Shown piece after piece: positions 17,312-25,030 of a stretch of 53,680 bases of DNA (positions are counted from its first letter, which is position 1; every line of letters begins with the position of its first letter). The DNA is from an uncultured Senegalimassilia sp. (GTDB lineage: Bacteria > Actinomycetota > Coriobacteriia > Coriobacteriales > Eggerthellaceae): assembly GCA_934630815.1 (NCBI GenBank), contig CAKTWI010000017.1:1-53680 (forward strand), written 5' to 3'. Both the position numbers and the translations under genes were made by a program. The notes under the pieces are model-generated. The model did not search any database. It saw only the letters and a list, made by a program, of their open reading frames with translations, and had not been told where the DNA came from.

Positions 17312-17581
17312 ATGGACGCAGTGCTCGGCAAATGGGGGAACAGCAAGGCCTTGCGGGTTCCAAGCGAACTGTGCAATCAGCTTGGAATCGACGTCGGCAG
17401 CGTTGCGAAGGTAACCGTCAATGAATCTTCTCGGTCTCTCACATTTTCGTTTGAAGCACCGCAACAAGCTTACTCGCGGAGCAAACGAATGACCATGGAA
17501 GAGTTTGCCGCAGGCTGGGAAGGCCCTAAAGTCGGTAAAGAATGGGGCGGCAGCGATGTCGGAGCCGAGGTGGTCGAATGA
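17312..17581 (+). CDS. Orphan MazE/AbrB-type antitoxin (copy 2)
   Basis: An 89-residue near-duplicate of the antitoxin at 9414, with five substitutions (S22N, A40S, M50P, H51Q and L83V). Frame, ribosome site and promoter are intact while its toxin is destroyed. The protein could still bind the copy-1 toxin and protect against loss of copy 1, acting as an anti-addiction module, or it may simply be decaying slowly. Most of the toxin-wrapping C-terminal half is unchanged, so cross-neutralisation is plausible. Confidence 0.85.
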   Translation: MDAVLGKWGNSKALRVPSELCNQLGIDVGSVAKVTVNESSRSLTFSFEAPQQAYSRSKRMTMEEFAAGWEGPKVGKEWGGSDVGAEVVE

Positions 17582-17693
17582 CCCTATCGATTTGAGCAGC
17601 CCCAAACGTCGCACCAAGAAAACAGGGTCATCGATAGATACGGAAACCATGACGCAGGTGCTCAACGGCATCGGCGCAATGTTCGGCATCTAA
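17578..17693 (+). pseudogene. MazF-like toxin, internally deleted
   Basis: The ATG overlaps the antitoxin stop as in copy 1, but after ATGACCCTAT the sequence jumps to the last third of the toxin. The 229-bp loss shifts the frame and gives a stop after five codons (MTLSI). The remaining 3' end (SSPKR, KKTGSSIDTETMT, LNGIGAMFGI in the old frame) is still recognisable. Confidence 0.9.
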
Positions 17694-17793
17694 TTACGGC
17701 AAGGGCCCAGCTCGAATGCTCGAACTAGGCCCGCCTGCTACAAGCCACCGGCATAACCACCGAAGGCGCAAAGCTACAGGTCGAGTAGGTGAT

Positions 17794-17837
17794 GATTTTC
17801 TATGCTAAAATCTAATTAGTTTGTAGCATAGAAAATC
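17794..17837. promoter_or_regulatory. Perfect 14-bp inverted repeat, AbiEi-type operator
   Basis: GATTTTCTATGCTA (17794-17807) is perfectly inverted at 17824-17837 with 16 bp between arms. The left arm runs into an extended -10-like TGCTAAAAT. AbiEi antitoxins are known to bind inverted repeats in their own promoters, so this is probably the autoregulatory site of the next gene. Confidence 0.65.
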
Positions 17838-17873
17838 GAGGAGGAGACTACGGACGCGCTTGTTGAGATAGCA

Positions 17874-18434
17874 GTGGCGAATGGAGGCTACGTAACTGCT
17901 TCGGAAGCCAAGGCAAGGGGCATCCAGAATCGCGAACTCGCCGATGCGGTGGATCGCGGCGAGCTTGTCAAGACGGAGCGCGGCCTCTACTGCACGCCTG
18001 AGACCTGGGAAGACGAGTACGTGAGAGCCCAGCATCGCTTCGCTCGCGGCATTTTCTCTCATGATACGGCGCTCTACTTGCTTGGCTTGTCCGACTCCGC
18101 CCCCGAATCGCTCACGATGGCTTTCCCCAGGGGCTATAACCCGTCTTCCGCGAAGAAGTCGGGCATCATCACGAAGTCGTCACCCGCCCAGCTGCACGAA
18201 CTCGGTTGCATCGAACTAGGCACGCCATACGGCAACATCGTGCGCGCCTATAACGCCGAACGCACCTTATGCGATATGTTGCGCGGCACGTTGTCGCCCG
18301 ACCTTCAACTGCTTTCGCCGGCTTTCCGCTCGTATTTGTCGTCGCGAGAAAAGAACCTGCCAAAACTGCAATCATACGCCAAGGCGCTCGGAGTCGCCCC
18401 CAAAGTAAGGAAGTACACAGAGGTGCTGCTATAA
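17874..18434 (+). CDS. AbiEi-like type IV antitoxin / regulator
   Basis: A 186-residue AbiEi-family protein: N-terminal winged helix (GYVTASEAKARGIQNRELAD, then GLYCTPETWEDEYVRAQHRF) followed by the C-terminal AbiEi domain (DTALYLLGLSD, AERTLCDMLRG). GTG 17874 is the first standard start, but a strong GAGGAGGAG site lies 29 bases upstream of it. Five bases after that site is an in-frame ACG (17850), giving DALVEIAVANGG, which restores the expected N-terminal helix. The start codon may be a real ACG or a mutated ATG. No AbiEii nucleotidyltransferase toxin follows, so this is an orphan. Confidence 0.8.
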   Translation: MANGGYVTASEAKARGIQNRELADAVDRGELVKTERGLYCTPETWEDEYVRAQHRFARGIFSHDTALYLLGLSDSAPESLTMAFPRGYNPSSAKKSGIITKSSPAQLHELGCIELGTPYGNIVRAYNAERTLCDMLRGTLSPDLQLLSPAFRSYLSSREKNLPKLQSYAKALGVAPKVRKYTEVLL

Positions 18435-18500
18435 ACACGAGCACTGTGATGGCAGTCGCTTTCGCTGAATTTTGCAGTTACACACGTAAGGAGGGTGCTT

Positions 18501-18761
18501 GTGCCGGTTTGCGTTTCCGTCGAGGAGATGGAGAGTACAACCTCATTCATCGAAACCGTTCTGGCTGCTCAGGAGCCTGTTTTCGTTATGAAAGGCGGGC
18601 GAGAGGCGATTGTGTCCATGTCTCCAGAAGTATATGAGAGTTTGCTTCAGGAAGTAACTCGCGCCCACCTGTATGATGTCGTCGATTGCGGATTGGACGA
18701 TGTACAAGCCAATCGAACGGCCAACGCGAAGAGCGTCACCGCAAGCTTGCGAAAGGCATAA
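18501..18761 (+). CDS. Phd/YefM-type antitoxin (orphan)
   Basis: An 86-residue protein with the Phd/YefM layout: N-terminal DNA-binding strand and helix, then EPVFVMKGGREAIVSMSPEVYESL (family pattern: PVxITxxGxPxAVLxSxxEYE) and a charged C-terminal helix. GTG 18501 is chosen because AAGGAGG lies six bases upstream; GTG 18495 is also in frame. No RelE/Doc-like toxin follows; the next gene is convergent. It is the third antitoxin-only gene within 1.5 kb. Confidence 0.8.
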   Translation: MPVCVSVEEMESTTSFIETVLAAQEPVFVMKGGREAIVSMSPEVYESLLQEVTRAHLYDVVDCGLDDVQANRTANAKSVTASLRKA

Positions 18762-18773
18762 GCCCTAGGCGCT

Positions 18774-19118
18774 TCATCCGTGTCGTAGCCTTTCTCTGAT
18801 TGATTCGAACACTTCATCGTGTTGGTATCTCAGGGATGTTTCCTCGGCTTGCGCGTTGGCGGCATCAAGTGCTTCCTCGATGTTGCCGTTCTCGACTTCG
18901 GCGATTACTTCTTCGTAGCCTTTTAGCGCTGCGAAGGGCATGAACTGGCTGCCGCGGTCGGGTGAGGGGACCGACACGCGCACGCCGTCGGCGGCTACGC
19001 GTTGCGCTATGCGGTCGAGCATCTGCGCGCGGTATTCGCGCTCGTCGGCTGACAGTCCAGGCCACACGTCCGGCGCGGGCAAGCCGGCGGCAACGCGCGC
19101 TTGATCAGGGCTAAGCAC
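18774..19118 (-). CDS. YolD-like accessory protein of the Y-family polymerase
   Basis: A 114-residue protein containing DRGSQFMPFAALKGYEEVI (~residues 54-72), the core of small YolD-like proteins that sit beside Y-family polymerases in Gram-positive bacteria. Its GTG start overlaps the polymerase stop by eight bases, so the two are co-translated. It probably shares the LexA control at 20473. Its biochemical role in the family is not settled. The start is uncertain because the ribosome site is weak. Confidence 0.75.
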   Translation of the reverse strand: MLSPDQARVAAGLPAPDVWPGLSADEREYRAQMLDRIAQRVAADGVRVSVPSPDRGSQFMPFAALKGYEEVIAEVENGNIEEALDAANAQAEETSLRYQHDEVFESIRERLRHG

Positions 19119-20427
19119 GATGCCCGCCTACTTGGTTGTTGCGCTCCATGGCGTTTGCCTCCTCCTTCAAGCTTGTGGCTTTCAACAGCGCGTTCGCGCC
19201 GAACCGCTTGCGCACGTCCACTATGGCCCGCGACAGGGCGGCTTGCTTGCGCTCGTTCGCGGCGTCGTCGAACAGCGTGGGCTGCACCTTCTCGGCGGGG
19301 ATCAGGTTCGTCAGCGCTATGTTCACGCGGCGGATGGAAAGCCCCGGCGTCACGCGGGCGCGGTAGATCTCCAGCACGGCGTCGGTCAGTACGTCGACGG
19401 CGTTGGTGGGCTTGGGTAGCTTCGCCGACCCGCCCGCGTCGGCGGCTGCAGCGCCGAACGGCCCGCACTTCTCCCATGATTGGTGGGGGAAATTGCTGGC
19501 CGAATACCCTACGTACACGCTTGCCACCTGGGCGCATAGACCTTTCTCCACCAGCTCGAGCGCGCTGCCCAGCACCATCTCGCGCAGCAGCGTTTCCACC
19601 TCGCGGCAGCTATAGTCGCGCATGAGCACCTGCCCGTTGGTCAGCGAATGGCCGCGCGGACGATAGCTGCGTGCTTGCTCGACGGTGCATGCCTCCAGGC
19701 CCCACGCATGGTCGATAAGGTATTCGGCGTTTTTGCCGAACTCGCGGCGCAGCACCTTGGGGTTGACGGCGCAAACCCCCGCAAGGTCGTACGCGCCGTG
19801 CTTGGCCAGGCGGCGGGCGATGCCCGGCCCGATGCCCCAGATGTCGGTGATCGGGCGGTGGAACCAGATTTCACGCTTGAACGATTCGTCGTCAAGCTGG
19901 CCGATGCCGTCGCTGGCGTGCTTCGCGCAAATGTCGAGCGCCACCTTGGCCTGGAACATATTCGGCCCGATGCCGGCCGTGGCGGTGACGCCGGAAACCT
20001 CGAAAGCGCGCCGCATCAGGCGTTTTGCGAACGTGCGCGCGTCGGTGCGGTAGAGGCGCAGGTAGGGCGCAGCGTCGATGAAGCATTCGTCGATGGAGTA
20101 CACCTGCAGGTCCTGTGGGCTGACAAGCTCAAGGTAGCTGCCCACGATTTCGCCGCTGACCTGCATGTATCGCTTCATGCGGGGGACGGCGGTCAGGTAC
20201 TCGATGCCCGGCGGGATGTCTCGCACGCGGCAACGGTTGCTCACGCCGGCGGCCTTCATGGCGGGCGTGATGGCAAGGCAAATGGTGTTCGCGGAGCGGT
20301 CGGGGTCGGCCACCACCAGGTTGGTGGTGAACGGGTCAAGGTCGCGATCTGCGCACTCCACGCTGGCGTAAAACGACTTCAAGTCGATGCATATAACGCA
20401 ACCCGAGGTTTTGCGCAAATCCGTCAC
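19111..20427 (-). CDS. Y-family (UmuC/DinB-like) translesion DNA polymerase
   Basis: A 438-residue error-prone polymerase. It has the palm motif ICIDLKSFYASVEC near the N-terminus, the catalytic YSIDECFID, the helix-hairpin-helix region DIWGIGPGIARRLAKHG and a C-terminal little-finger domain. GTG 20427 is preferred because AAAGGA lies seven bases upstream; a TTG-initiated extension to 20469 would run into the LexA box region. It copies past DNA lesions during the SOS response. It sits behind a perfect LexA box and overlaps the YolD-like gene. Confidence 0.92.
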   Translation of the reverse strand: MTDLRKTSGCVICIDLKSFYASVECADRDLDPFTTNLVVADPDRSANTICLAITPAMKAAGVSNRCRVRDIPPGIEYLTAVPRMKRYMQVSGEIVGSYLELVSPQDLQVYSIDECFIDAAPYLRLYRTDARTFAKRLMRRAFEVSGVTATAGIGPNMFQAKVALDICAKHASDGIGQLDDESFKREIWFHRPITDIWGIGPGIARRLAKHGAYDLAGVCAVNPKVLRREFGKNAEYLIDHAWGLEACTVEQARSYRPRGHSLTNGQVLMRDYSCREVETLLREMVLGSALELVEKGLCAQVASVYVGYSASNFPHQSWEKCGPFGAAAADAGGSAKLPKPTNAVDVLTDAVLEIYRARVTPGLSIRRVNIALTNLIPAEKVQPTLFDDAANERKQAALSRAIVDVRKRFGANALLKATSLKEEANAMERNNQVGGHRA

Positions 20428-20472
20428 CCGCCAATCCTTTCCGTTTCTCCATCGTTTGTTCGCTAGCAATTT

Positions 20473-20488
20473 TCGAACGCGCGTTCGA
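20473..20488. promoter_or_regulatory. LexA (SOS) box between the polymerase and a small divergent gene
   Basis: TCGAACGCGCGTTCGA is a perfect 16-bp palindrome fitting the Gram-positive/actinobacterial SOS consensus CGAAC-N4-GTTCG. It lies 46 bp upstream of the polymerase start. On the plus strand a -10-like GATAAT overlaps its right end. One box can therefore control both directions. Confidence 0.88.
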
Positions 20489-20546
20489 TAATACCATAGC
20501 GATGGATTTTATGACGAAAGACGGCGAAAGACGAGGCGTGCACAAA

Positions 20547-20834
20547 ATGTACGTCAACGTCGTGCTGCATGTGAACGACGAGGGGCGTATCGATCCGCTG
20601 GCGGTCATATGGCCTGATGGGCGCACATTTCGCATCGACGAGGTGCTCTACCGTGGGGAGCCGGGGCAAATGCAGAAGGGGGCGAAAACGTCGCGCTTCC
20701 GCATCCGTTTCGGGCGGAAGGAAACCAATCTGTACCTGGAGCGCCGCCAAGGTTCGCCGGCGCTCGGCACCCCCGACGTCGATCGCTGGTGGGTCAACGC
20801 CATCGACAATACCCCGACTAAGCCTAGCTGCTAG
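20547..20834 (+). CDS. Small conserved protein divergent from the SOS polymerase
   Basis: A 95-residue basic protein (MYVNVVLHVNDEGRIDPLAV, IWPDGRTFRIDEVL, RFRIRFGRKETNLYLE, RWWVNA). It resembles, from memory, small uncharacterised proteins encoded next to YolD/Y-family polymerase genes in Clostridia. Earlier in-frame ATGs exist at 20502 and 20511, but the -10-like GATAAT at 20487 would place the transcript start near 20499, so ATG 20547 with GAGG upstream is preferred. It should be SOS-induced through the shared LexA box. No catalytic motif is visible. Confidence 0.7.
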   Translation: MYVNVVLHVNDEGRIDPLAVIWPDGRTFRIDEVLYRGEPGQMQKGAKTSRFRIRFGRKETNLYLERRQGSPALGTPDVDRWWVNAIDNTPTKPSC

Positions 20835-20879
20835 GGGAATGAAGCGGAACGGATTCTATTTTGTAGCCTTAACCTGCGG

Positions 20880-22883
20880 CTATGCGCGCTCGTCCTCGGT
20901 TTCTGCGTGGGCGGTGGCGACAGCGGCTGCTCCGACTGCCGCTGCAGCGGCAACGGCTGCGGATGCTGCCTTCAAGGTGCCGTTATCGCCGGTCGGGGCA
21001 AGGGGCTTGGGGTCGCTCGCGTCGTTCGCCGGAGGCTGCGTTTCGGGCTGCTCGGGCTCGGGTTTCGGCGTGGGATTGGGATCCCGATCAGGGTCGGGAT
21101 CGGGCCCAATCTGCGTCGCGATGCGCCCCTGACCTGCGGCGCCTGCATATTGCTGCCCGATAACGCCTTGCAGGTTCAACTGCACGTATTCCATAAGGGC
21201 ATCGTTATCCAAGCCCAGCAGCGTGACCGGATTCTTGCACAGCATGCTGTACGAACCGCCGCCTTCCACCAGGTAGTACGAGTGGCACACCAGCGTATAC
21301 GTCGCTTGCGGGTCGATAGCCTTGCCGTGCAGCTTCGCTCTGCGCACGCGGCGTTCCTTCGCGTCATCTATGCCGACGAACATGCTGCCCGAGCGCAAAA
21401 CGGGCGAGTCGATGTCGGTGCGGATGACGAACTCCAGCCCCTCCGAAACCTGGAGGAAGTCGCCGCTGGACTCGGGTAAGCTGCTGGCCGAGAGCTCAAG
21501 CGCATCAAGCAGGTCCTGGCCCGAAACGCTGGTGTAGCAAAGCTGGTTATTGAAGGGGTTCACGTTGATGAGGTCGCCCTTCGTCACATTGCCGCGGTTC
21601 AGGTTCGCGCGAACGCCGCCGCCGTTGACGAACGCGATGTCGGCCATAACGCCCGCGTTCGTCGCATAATAAAGGTACGCGTCGGTCACAAAGTCGCCAA
21701 GGTTCGTTTCGTGCGCCCGCACGGCCCAGGTGTAGTCGTCGTCCTCGAACGCGTACAGGTCAACTTCGGACGCGCCGATTACGGTTCCCGTTTGGGCTTC
21801 AACATCCGCTACCTTCTCGTTGATGGCCGCCTGTACGTTGTCATCGCGCCCGAACGTCGCCTCCTGTACGTATGCGGGATCGCCGCTTTTGCGGGCCTCG
21901 CGCAGAAGCGTGGCCTCGAAGGCGGGCGTGCTGGCGGAGATGGTGCCGCTGTCCGGGTTGATGACGACCTGGCCCACGCTGGAGAACTGCGTGCCCGTTT
22001 GCGTGATGATGACGTTTTTGCCCTCGGCGTCTTGTTTGACCTGCACATATTCCTGGTGCGAATGGCCGTCGATGATGACGTCGATGCCGCGGCAGCGCTT
22101 CGCCAGTGCGTCGGAGCGCCAGATGCCGGGAGACCCGTCCTGGCCAAGGTGCGCCAGCAGCACAACGTAATCGGCGCCCGCCGCGCGTGCCTGATCCACG
22201 GCGTTTTGCACCGCTGCGGCAAGCGCCGCACCGGTGTCGTCCTCGCAAAAGCCGTACACGCACGTATGGTCGTCGTCGCTTCGCCAGAACGATTTCGGCG
22301 ACGACGCCGTCAGCGTCGCCGGCGTGGTGACCCCCACGAATGCCACGTGCACAGTGCCGCCGCCCGCAAGCGGATAGGCCTGAATGGCGTACGGGGCGAA
22401 CATGAGCGTGGACACCTCGGGGCGCTTATCGGTGAAGTTGCAGCTCAGGTACGTGGCGTTTGCGCTGCCAACCAGGTGGTTGAACTGCGGCATACCATAG
22501 TCGAACTCATGGTTCCCGGGAATCACGTAGTCATATCCCGTGGCGTTCATGATGTCGACGAGCGCCTGACCTTGCGTCAGCGTGCCCATGACGTTGCCCT
22601 GCACGGCATCGCCGGCATCCACGAGTGTGACGTTCCCATTGCCGAAAACGCCTTTGCGGTCGGCAACGTAGCTTGCCAGTGCCGAATACCCCAGCGGCGT
22701 CGCGCCCGTTTTGTCAGCTTCGCCAACGGCGCAGTGGACGTCGTTGGTGTGCAGGATGACGATGGCACTGCCTGCCTGCGCATCGTCGGCGAACGCGCGG
22801 CGCGGCAGTCCGAACACGGCGCTGCCAAGAGCGAAGGCGGTTGCACCGGCAAGGAACTGACGACGGGAAAGCTCGTTGCTCAT
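20880..22883 (-). CDS. Tat-exported, wall-anchored 5'-nucleotidase / cyclic phosphodiesterase
   Basis: A 667-residue surface enzyme of the UshA/YfkN type that releases nucleosides from extracellular nucleotides. It has a twin-arginine signal (LSRRQFLAGA), metallophosphatase motifs HTNDVH, DAGDAVQG, PGNHEFDYG, LLAHLGQDG and DGHSHQ, then the C-terminal nucleotidase domain (FVNGGGVRANL). A Pro/Asp/Glu spacer follows, then LAPTGD, a hydrophobic segment and a short charged tail: a sortase signal of LAxTG type. The combination of Tat export and covalent wall anchoring is uncommon. ATG 22883 (MSNELSRRQF) is preferred to the upstream start because it gives a normal Tat leader. Confidence 0.92.
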   Translation of the reverse strand: MSNELSRRQFLAGATAFALGSAVFGLPRRAFADDAQAGSAIVILHTNDVHCAVGEADKTGATPLGYSALASYVADRKGVFGNGNVTLVDAGDAVQGNVMGTLTQGQALVDIMNATGYDYVIPGNHEFDYGMPQFNHLVGSANATYLSCNFTDKRPEVSTLMFAPYAIQAYPLAGGGTVHVAFVGVTTPATLTASSPKSFWRSDDDHTCVYGFCEDDTGAALAAAVQNAVDQARAAGADYVVLLAHLGQDGSPGIWRSDALAKRCRGIDVIIDGHSHQEYVQVKQDAEGKNVIITQTGTQFSSVGQVVINPDSGTISASTPAFEATLLREARKSGDPAYVQEATFGRDDNVQAAINEKVADVEAQTGTVIGASEVDLYAFEDDDYTWAVRAHETNLGDFVTDAYLYYATNAGVMADIAFVNGGGVRANLNRGNVTKGDLINVNPFNNQLCYTSVSGQDLLDALELSASSLPESSGDFLQVSEGLEFVIRTDIDSPVLRSGSMFVGIDDAKERRVRRAKLHGKAIDPQATYTLVCHSYYLVEGGGSYSMLCKNPVTLLGLDNDALMEYVQLNLQGVIGQQYAGAAGQGRIATQIGPDPDPDRDPNPTPKPEPEQPETQPPANDASDPKPLAPTGDNGTLKAASAAVAAAAAVGAAAVATAHAETEDERA

Positions 22884-23029
22884 AGGGATGTTCCAATCTG
22901 CGAAGGGGCCGAAGCGGGCGGGCGCGCAATCTGCGACGCGCAGCTGAGATATGTAGCTAGATTCCATTTTCGCAGCCCGAAGCAGCGAAATCGAGAGCGC
23001 TGCAATAGGGGACGCAGCGCAAAACCACG

Positions 23030-23068
23030 CAAAAGAAAACGAGCCGAAGGGGAGTGCCCTTCGGCTCG
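23030..23068 (-). terminator. Intrinsic terminator of the deformylase-like gene
   Basis: A perfect 12-bp stem (CGAGCCGAAGGG / CCCTTCGGCTCG) with a five-base loop at 23040-23068, followed on the minus strand by a T-rich run (GTTTTCTTTT). Confidence 0.88.
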
Positions 23069-23075
23069 TAAGCGC

Positions 23076-23498
23076 TTAGATGAACTTGCCCTTGCCGTGG
23101 TCGGCCATGTGCTGGATCAGCTGTGCGACCCAGCCGCGGAAGTCGCCTTTGCGGGGGACCAGCTTGCCGTCCACCAGCTCCTCGTAGGAGACCTTGATGC
23201 GGTCGTAGCGGGTGACCGTGATGGGCTCTTCGTGGGTGAAGCAGCCTTCGACCTGCTTGCTTGCAGCCAGGCCCAGCTTGATGACGGGGTTGAACATGAC
23301 GTGTTGCTTGTCCTTCTCGTCAACATAGGCGAACAGATTGTGCGTCACGCCGATCTGGTTGGCGTGCAGGCAGGCGGCCTCGTCGAGCGACGCCATGGTG
23401 TCCAGCAGATCCTGCGCCACCTGGGCATCCTCGGCCGTTGCCTTCTCGCAGGGAGTGGACAGCACCGCTTCGTCGTGGACCAGTTCCTTGATAGCCAT
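23076..23498 (-). CDS. Peptide deformylase-like protein with altered active site
   Basis: A 140-residue protein of the short Clostridia-type deformylase branch. Motif 1 is CLHANQIGV (family GLAANQIGV) and motif 2 is VEGCFTHE (family EGCLS). Motif 3 reads QHMADH where active enzymes have QHExDH. Both His ligands and the Cys remain, so metal binding is possible, but the Glu that acts as general acid/base is Met. It is therefore probably not an ordinary deformylase and may bind formyl-Met peptides or do something else. ATG 23498 has an AAGGAAG site. It stands alone, with its own terminator. Confidence 0.85.
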   Translation of the reverse strand: MAIKELVHDEAVLSTPCEKATAEDAQVAQDLLDTMASLDEAACLHANQIGVTHNLFAYVDEKDKQHVMFNPVIKLGLAASKQVEGCFTHEEPITVTRYDRIKVSYEELVDGKLVPRKGDFRGWVAQLIQHMADHGKGKFI

Positions 23499-23622
23499 AA
23501 GACTTCCTTCGCTTCGACGCCGGCGCAAAACGCGTGCGGAATGCACAAGCCGACGTATTGCTCTACAATCGCTTTCGACATTTTAACGCATACGATGGTG
23601 CACATCAGGGAGGGTTTGGGTT

Positions 23623-24603
23623 ATGGCGAAAACGGACGCGCAGCTTGCCGATGGGCAGGCGGCGAACGCCGCACGGCGCCGCACTTTTTGGGTCGGCATC
23701 GCCTGCGCGCTTGCAGGCGCCGGGCTGTGGGGCGTATCGGGCGCGTGCGCCCAGCATCTGTTCTCGCACTACGGCATCACGCCCATGTTCGCCACGGCCA
23801 TGCGATCGCTGGTGGCCACGCTGTTCTTCTTCGGCGTGATGGTGACACGCCGCCGCTACATGCTCGAGCTGATTTGGAAGAGCGAACCACGCGTGAAGCT
23901 GTTCTTCCTGGTGTTCGGCGCCGCGCTGTTCGTCGACCAGTTCGCATACGCTATGACCATCGCGTTCACCAACGCCGGCACCGCCACCGTGCTGCAGATG
24001 CTCAGCACCGTGTTCGTTATGCTGTTCACGTGCGTGATAGGGCGGCATTTGCCGAAGGGGAACGAATTTGTGGGCCTGATCTGCGCCTTCGCAGCAACGG
24101 TGCTTATCGCCACGCAGGGCGACCTGGGCACGCTGGTGCTGCCGGCGGCTGGCTTGTTCTGGGGCCTTTTGAACGCCGTGTGCGTTGCGATCTACGTGCT
24201 GACCCCGCGCGTCGCGGGCCTGTTCGACCGTTTCGGCAGTTTTGCGGCCACGAGCGTCGGCATGCTGGTGACGTGCGTGTGCTCGGGAATCGCGTATGCC
24301 ATTCAGCTTGCCATGGGCGCGGGAGCTCCTCAGGCGGTTGCAAGCATGGATGTGTTCGGCTGGCTGGTGCTCATCGGAGGCCTGGCGTTTCTGGGGACGT
24401 TCGTGTCGTTCGGGCTGTATCTGCGCGGCGTGGCGTTCGTGGGCTCGGTCACCGGCAGCTTGCTGGGCGCCGTCGAGCCGATCAGCGCCAGCGTGTGCGC
24501 CTGCGTGTTCCTGGGTACGGCGTTTTCCGGCTTCGATTGGGCGGGATTGGTGCTCATGCTGGTCATGCTGGTCCTTGTGACGCTGGCCGGGAAGCCAAGA
24601 TAA
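23623..24603 (+). CDS. EamA/DMT-superfamily transporter
   Basis: A 326-residue membrane protein with ten predicted helices in two EamA repeats (first near residues 25-155, second near 160-320). It opens with a GAGLWGVSGACAQ helix typical of DMT permeases, and the second repeat ends in GSLLGAVEPISA, the usual family landmark. Family members export amino acids, metabolites or drugs. A good site (GGGAGGG) precedes ATG 23623. It is divergent from the deformylase-like gene. No substrate can be named. Confidence 0.9.
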   Translation: MAKTDAQLADGQAANAARRRTFWVGIACALAGAGLWGVSGACAQHLFSHYGITPMFATAMRSLVATLFFFGVMVTRRRYMLELIWKSEPRVKLFFLVFGAALFVDQFAYAMTIAFTNAGTATVLQMLSTVFVMLFTCVIGRHLPKGNEFVGLICAFAATVLIATQGDLGTLVLPAAGLFWGLLNAVCVAIYVLTPRVAGLFDRFGSFAATSVGMLVTCVCSGIAYAIQLAMGAGAPQAVASMDVFGWLVLIGGLAFLGTFVSFGLYLRGVAFVGSVTGSLLGAVEPISASVCACVFLGTAFSGFDWAGLVLMLVMLVLVTLAGKPR

Positions 24604-25030
24604 CATAAGATATATTATCGATATTATCTGGGCCTCGCTGTCACAGCGCCTGCAACAGCGCCAACGTTGCTCCATGAGTTGATGTCGCTTATTGCGCCGG
24701 ATAGTTCTTTGCTGGCTTCGAAAGGTTTGCATGTAAGGCCCTGCATGAAATCTTGAGTCTTCCTGATTCGCTTGCGCAACGCTTAATGCAAATTCCAGGT
24801 CGCCTTGGATCTATACCGCCGCGAAACCTCGACAGCTCAATGCCGCAAAACGGGCTGGTCGGGTTTCTTCGCCGCTAGTTTCCCTCGGCGACCGAAAGCG
24901 ATGATTGTTTTTGGCTGTTTTCGTAGAGTTTCGGGTACAATGCGCGATTGTGCCTTATGGCGCCTCAATTGCAGCAACATGCGCACGCACCTGCTGCACA
25001 GGAAGGGTTTTTGAGTTAGAGAGGGTTCAC
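24604..25030. other. 427-bp intergenic region upstream of the symporter
   Basis: No gene is supported here. TTGGCT (24911-24916) and TACAAT (24936-24941) could be a weak promoter for the symporter at 25031, though the spacing of 19 bp is long. GATAT-type direct repeats lie at 24608-24627. Confidence 0.4.

Larger units (their letters stand above)
17025..17732 (+). repeat. Toxin-antitoxin unit, copy 2 (toxin deleted)
   Basis: Direct repeat of 9127-10063 with the promoter, ribosome site, antitoxin and hairpin all retained, but 229 bp of the toxin gene removed. The junction falls within CTAT, which occurs at both ends of the missing segment in copy 1 (9686-9689 and 9915-9918). That is the signature of a microhomology-mediated deletion. 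Confidence 0.85.

Noticed and set aside
21711..24608. 965-codon plus-strand open frame
   Set aside because: It is a GC-rich shadow across the nucleotidase, deformylase-like and transporter genes, all of which have clear motifs in other frames.
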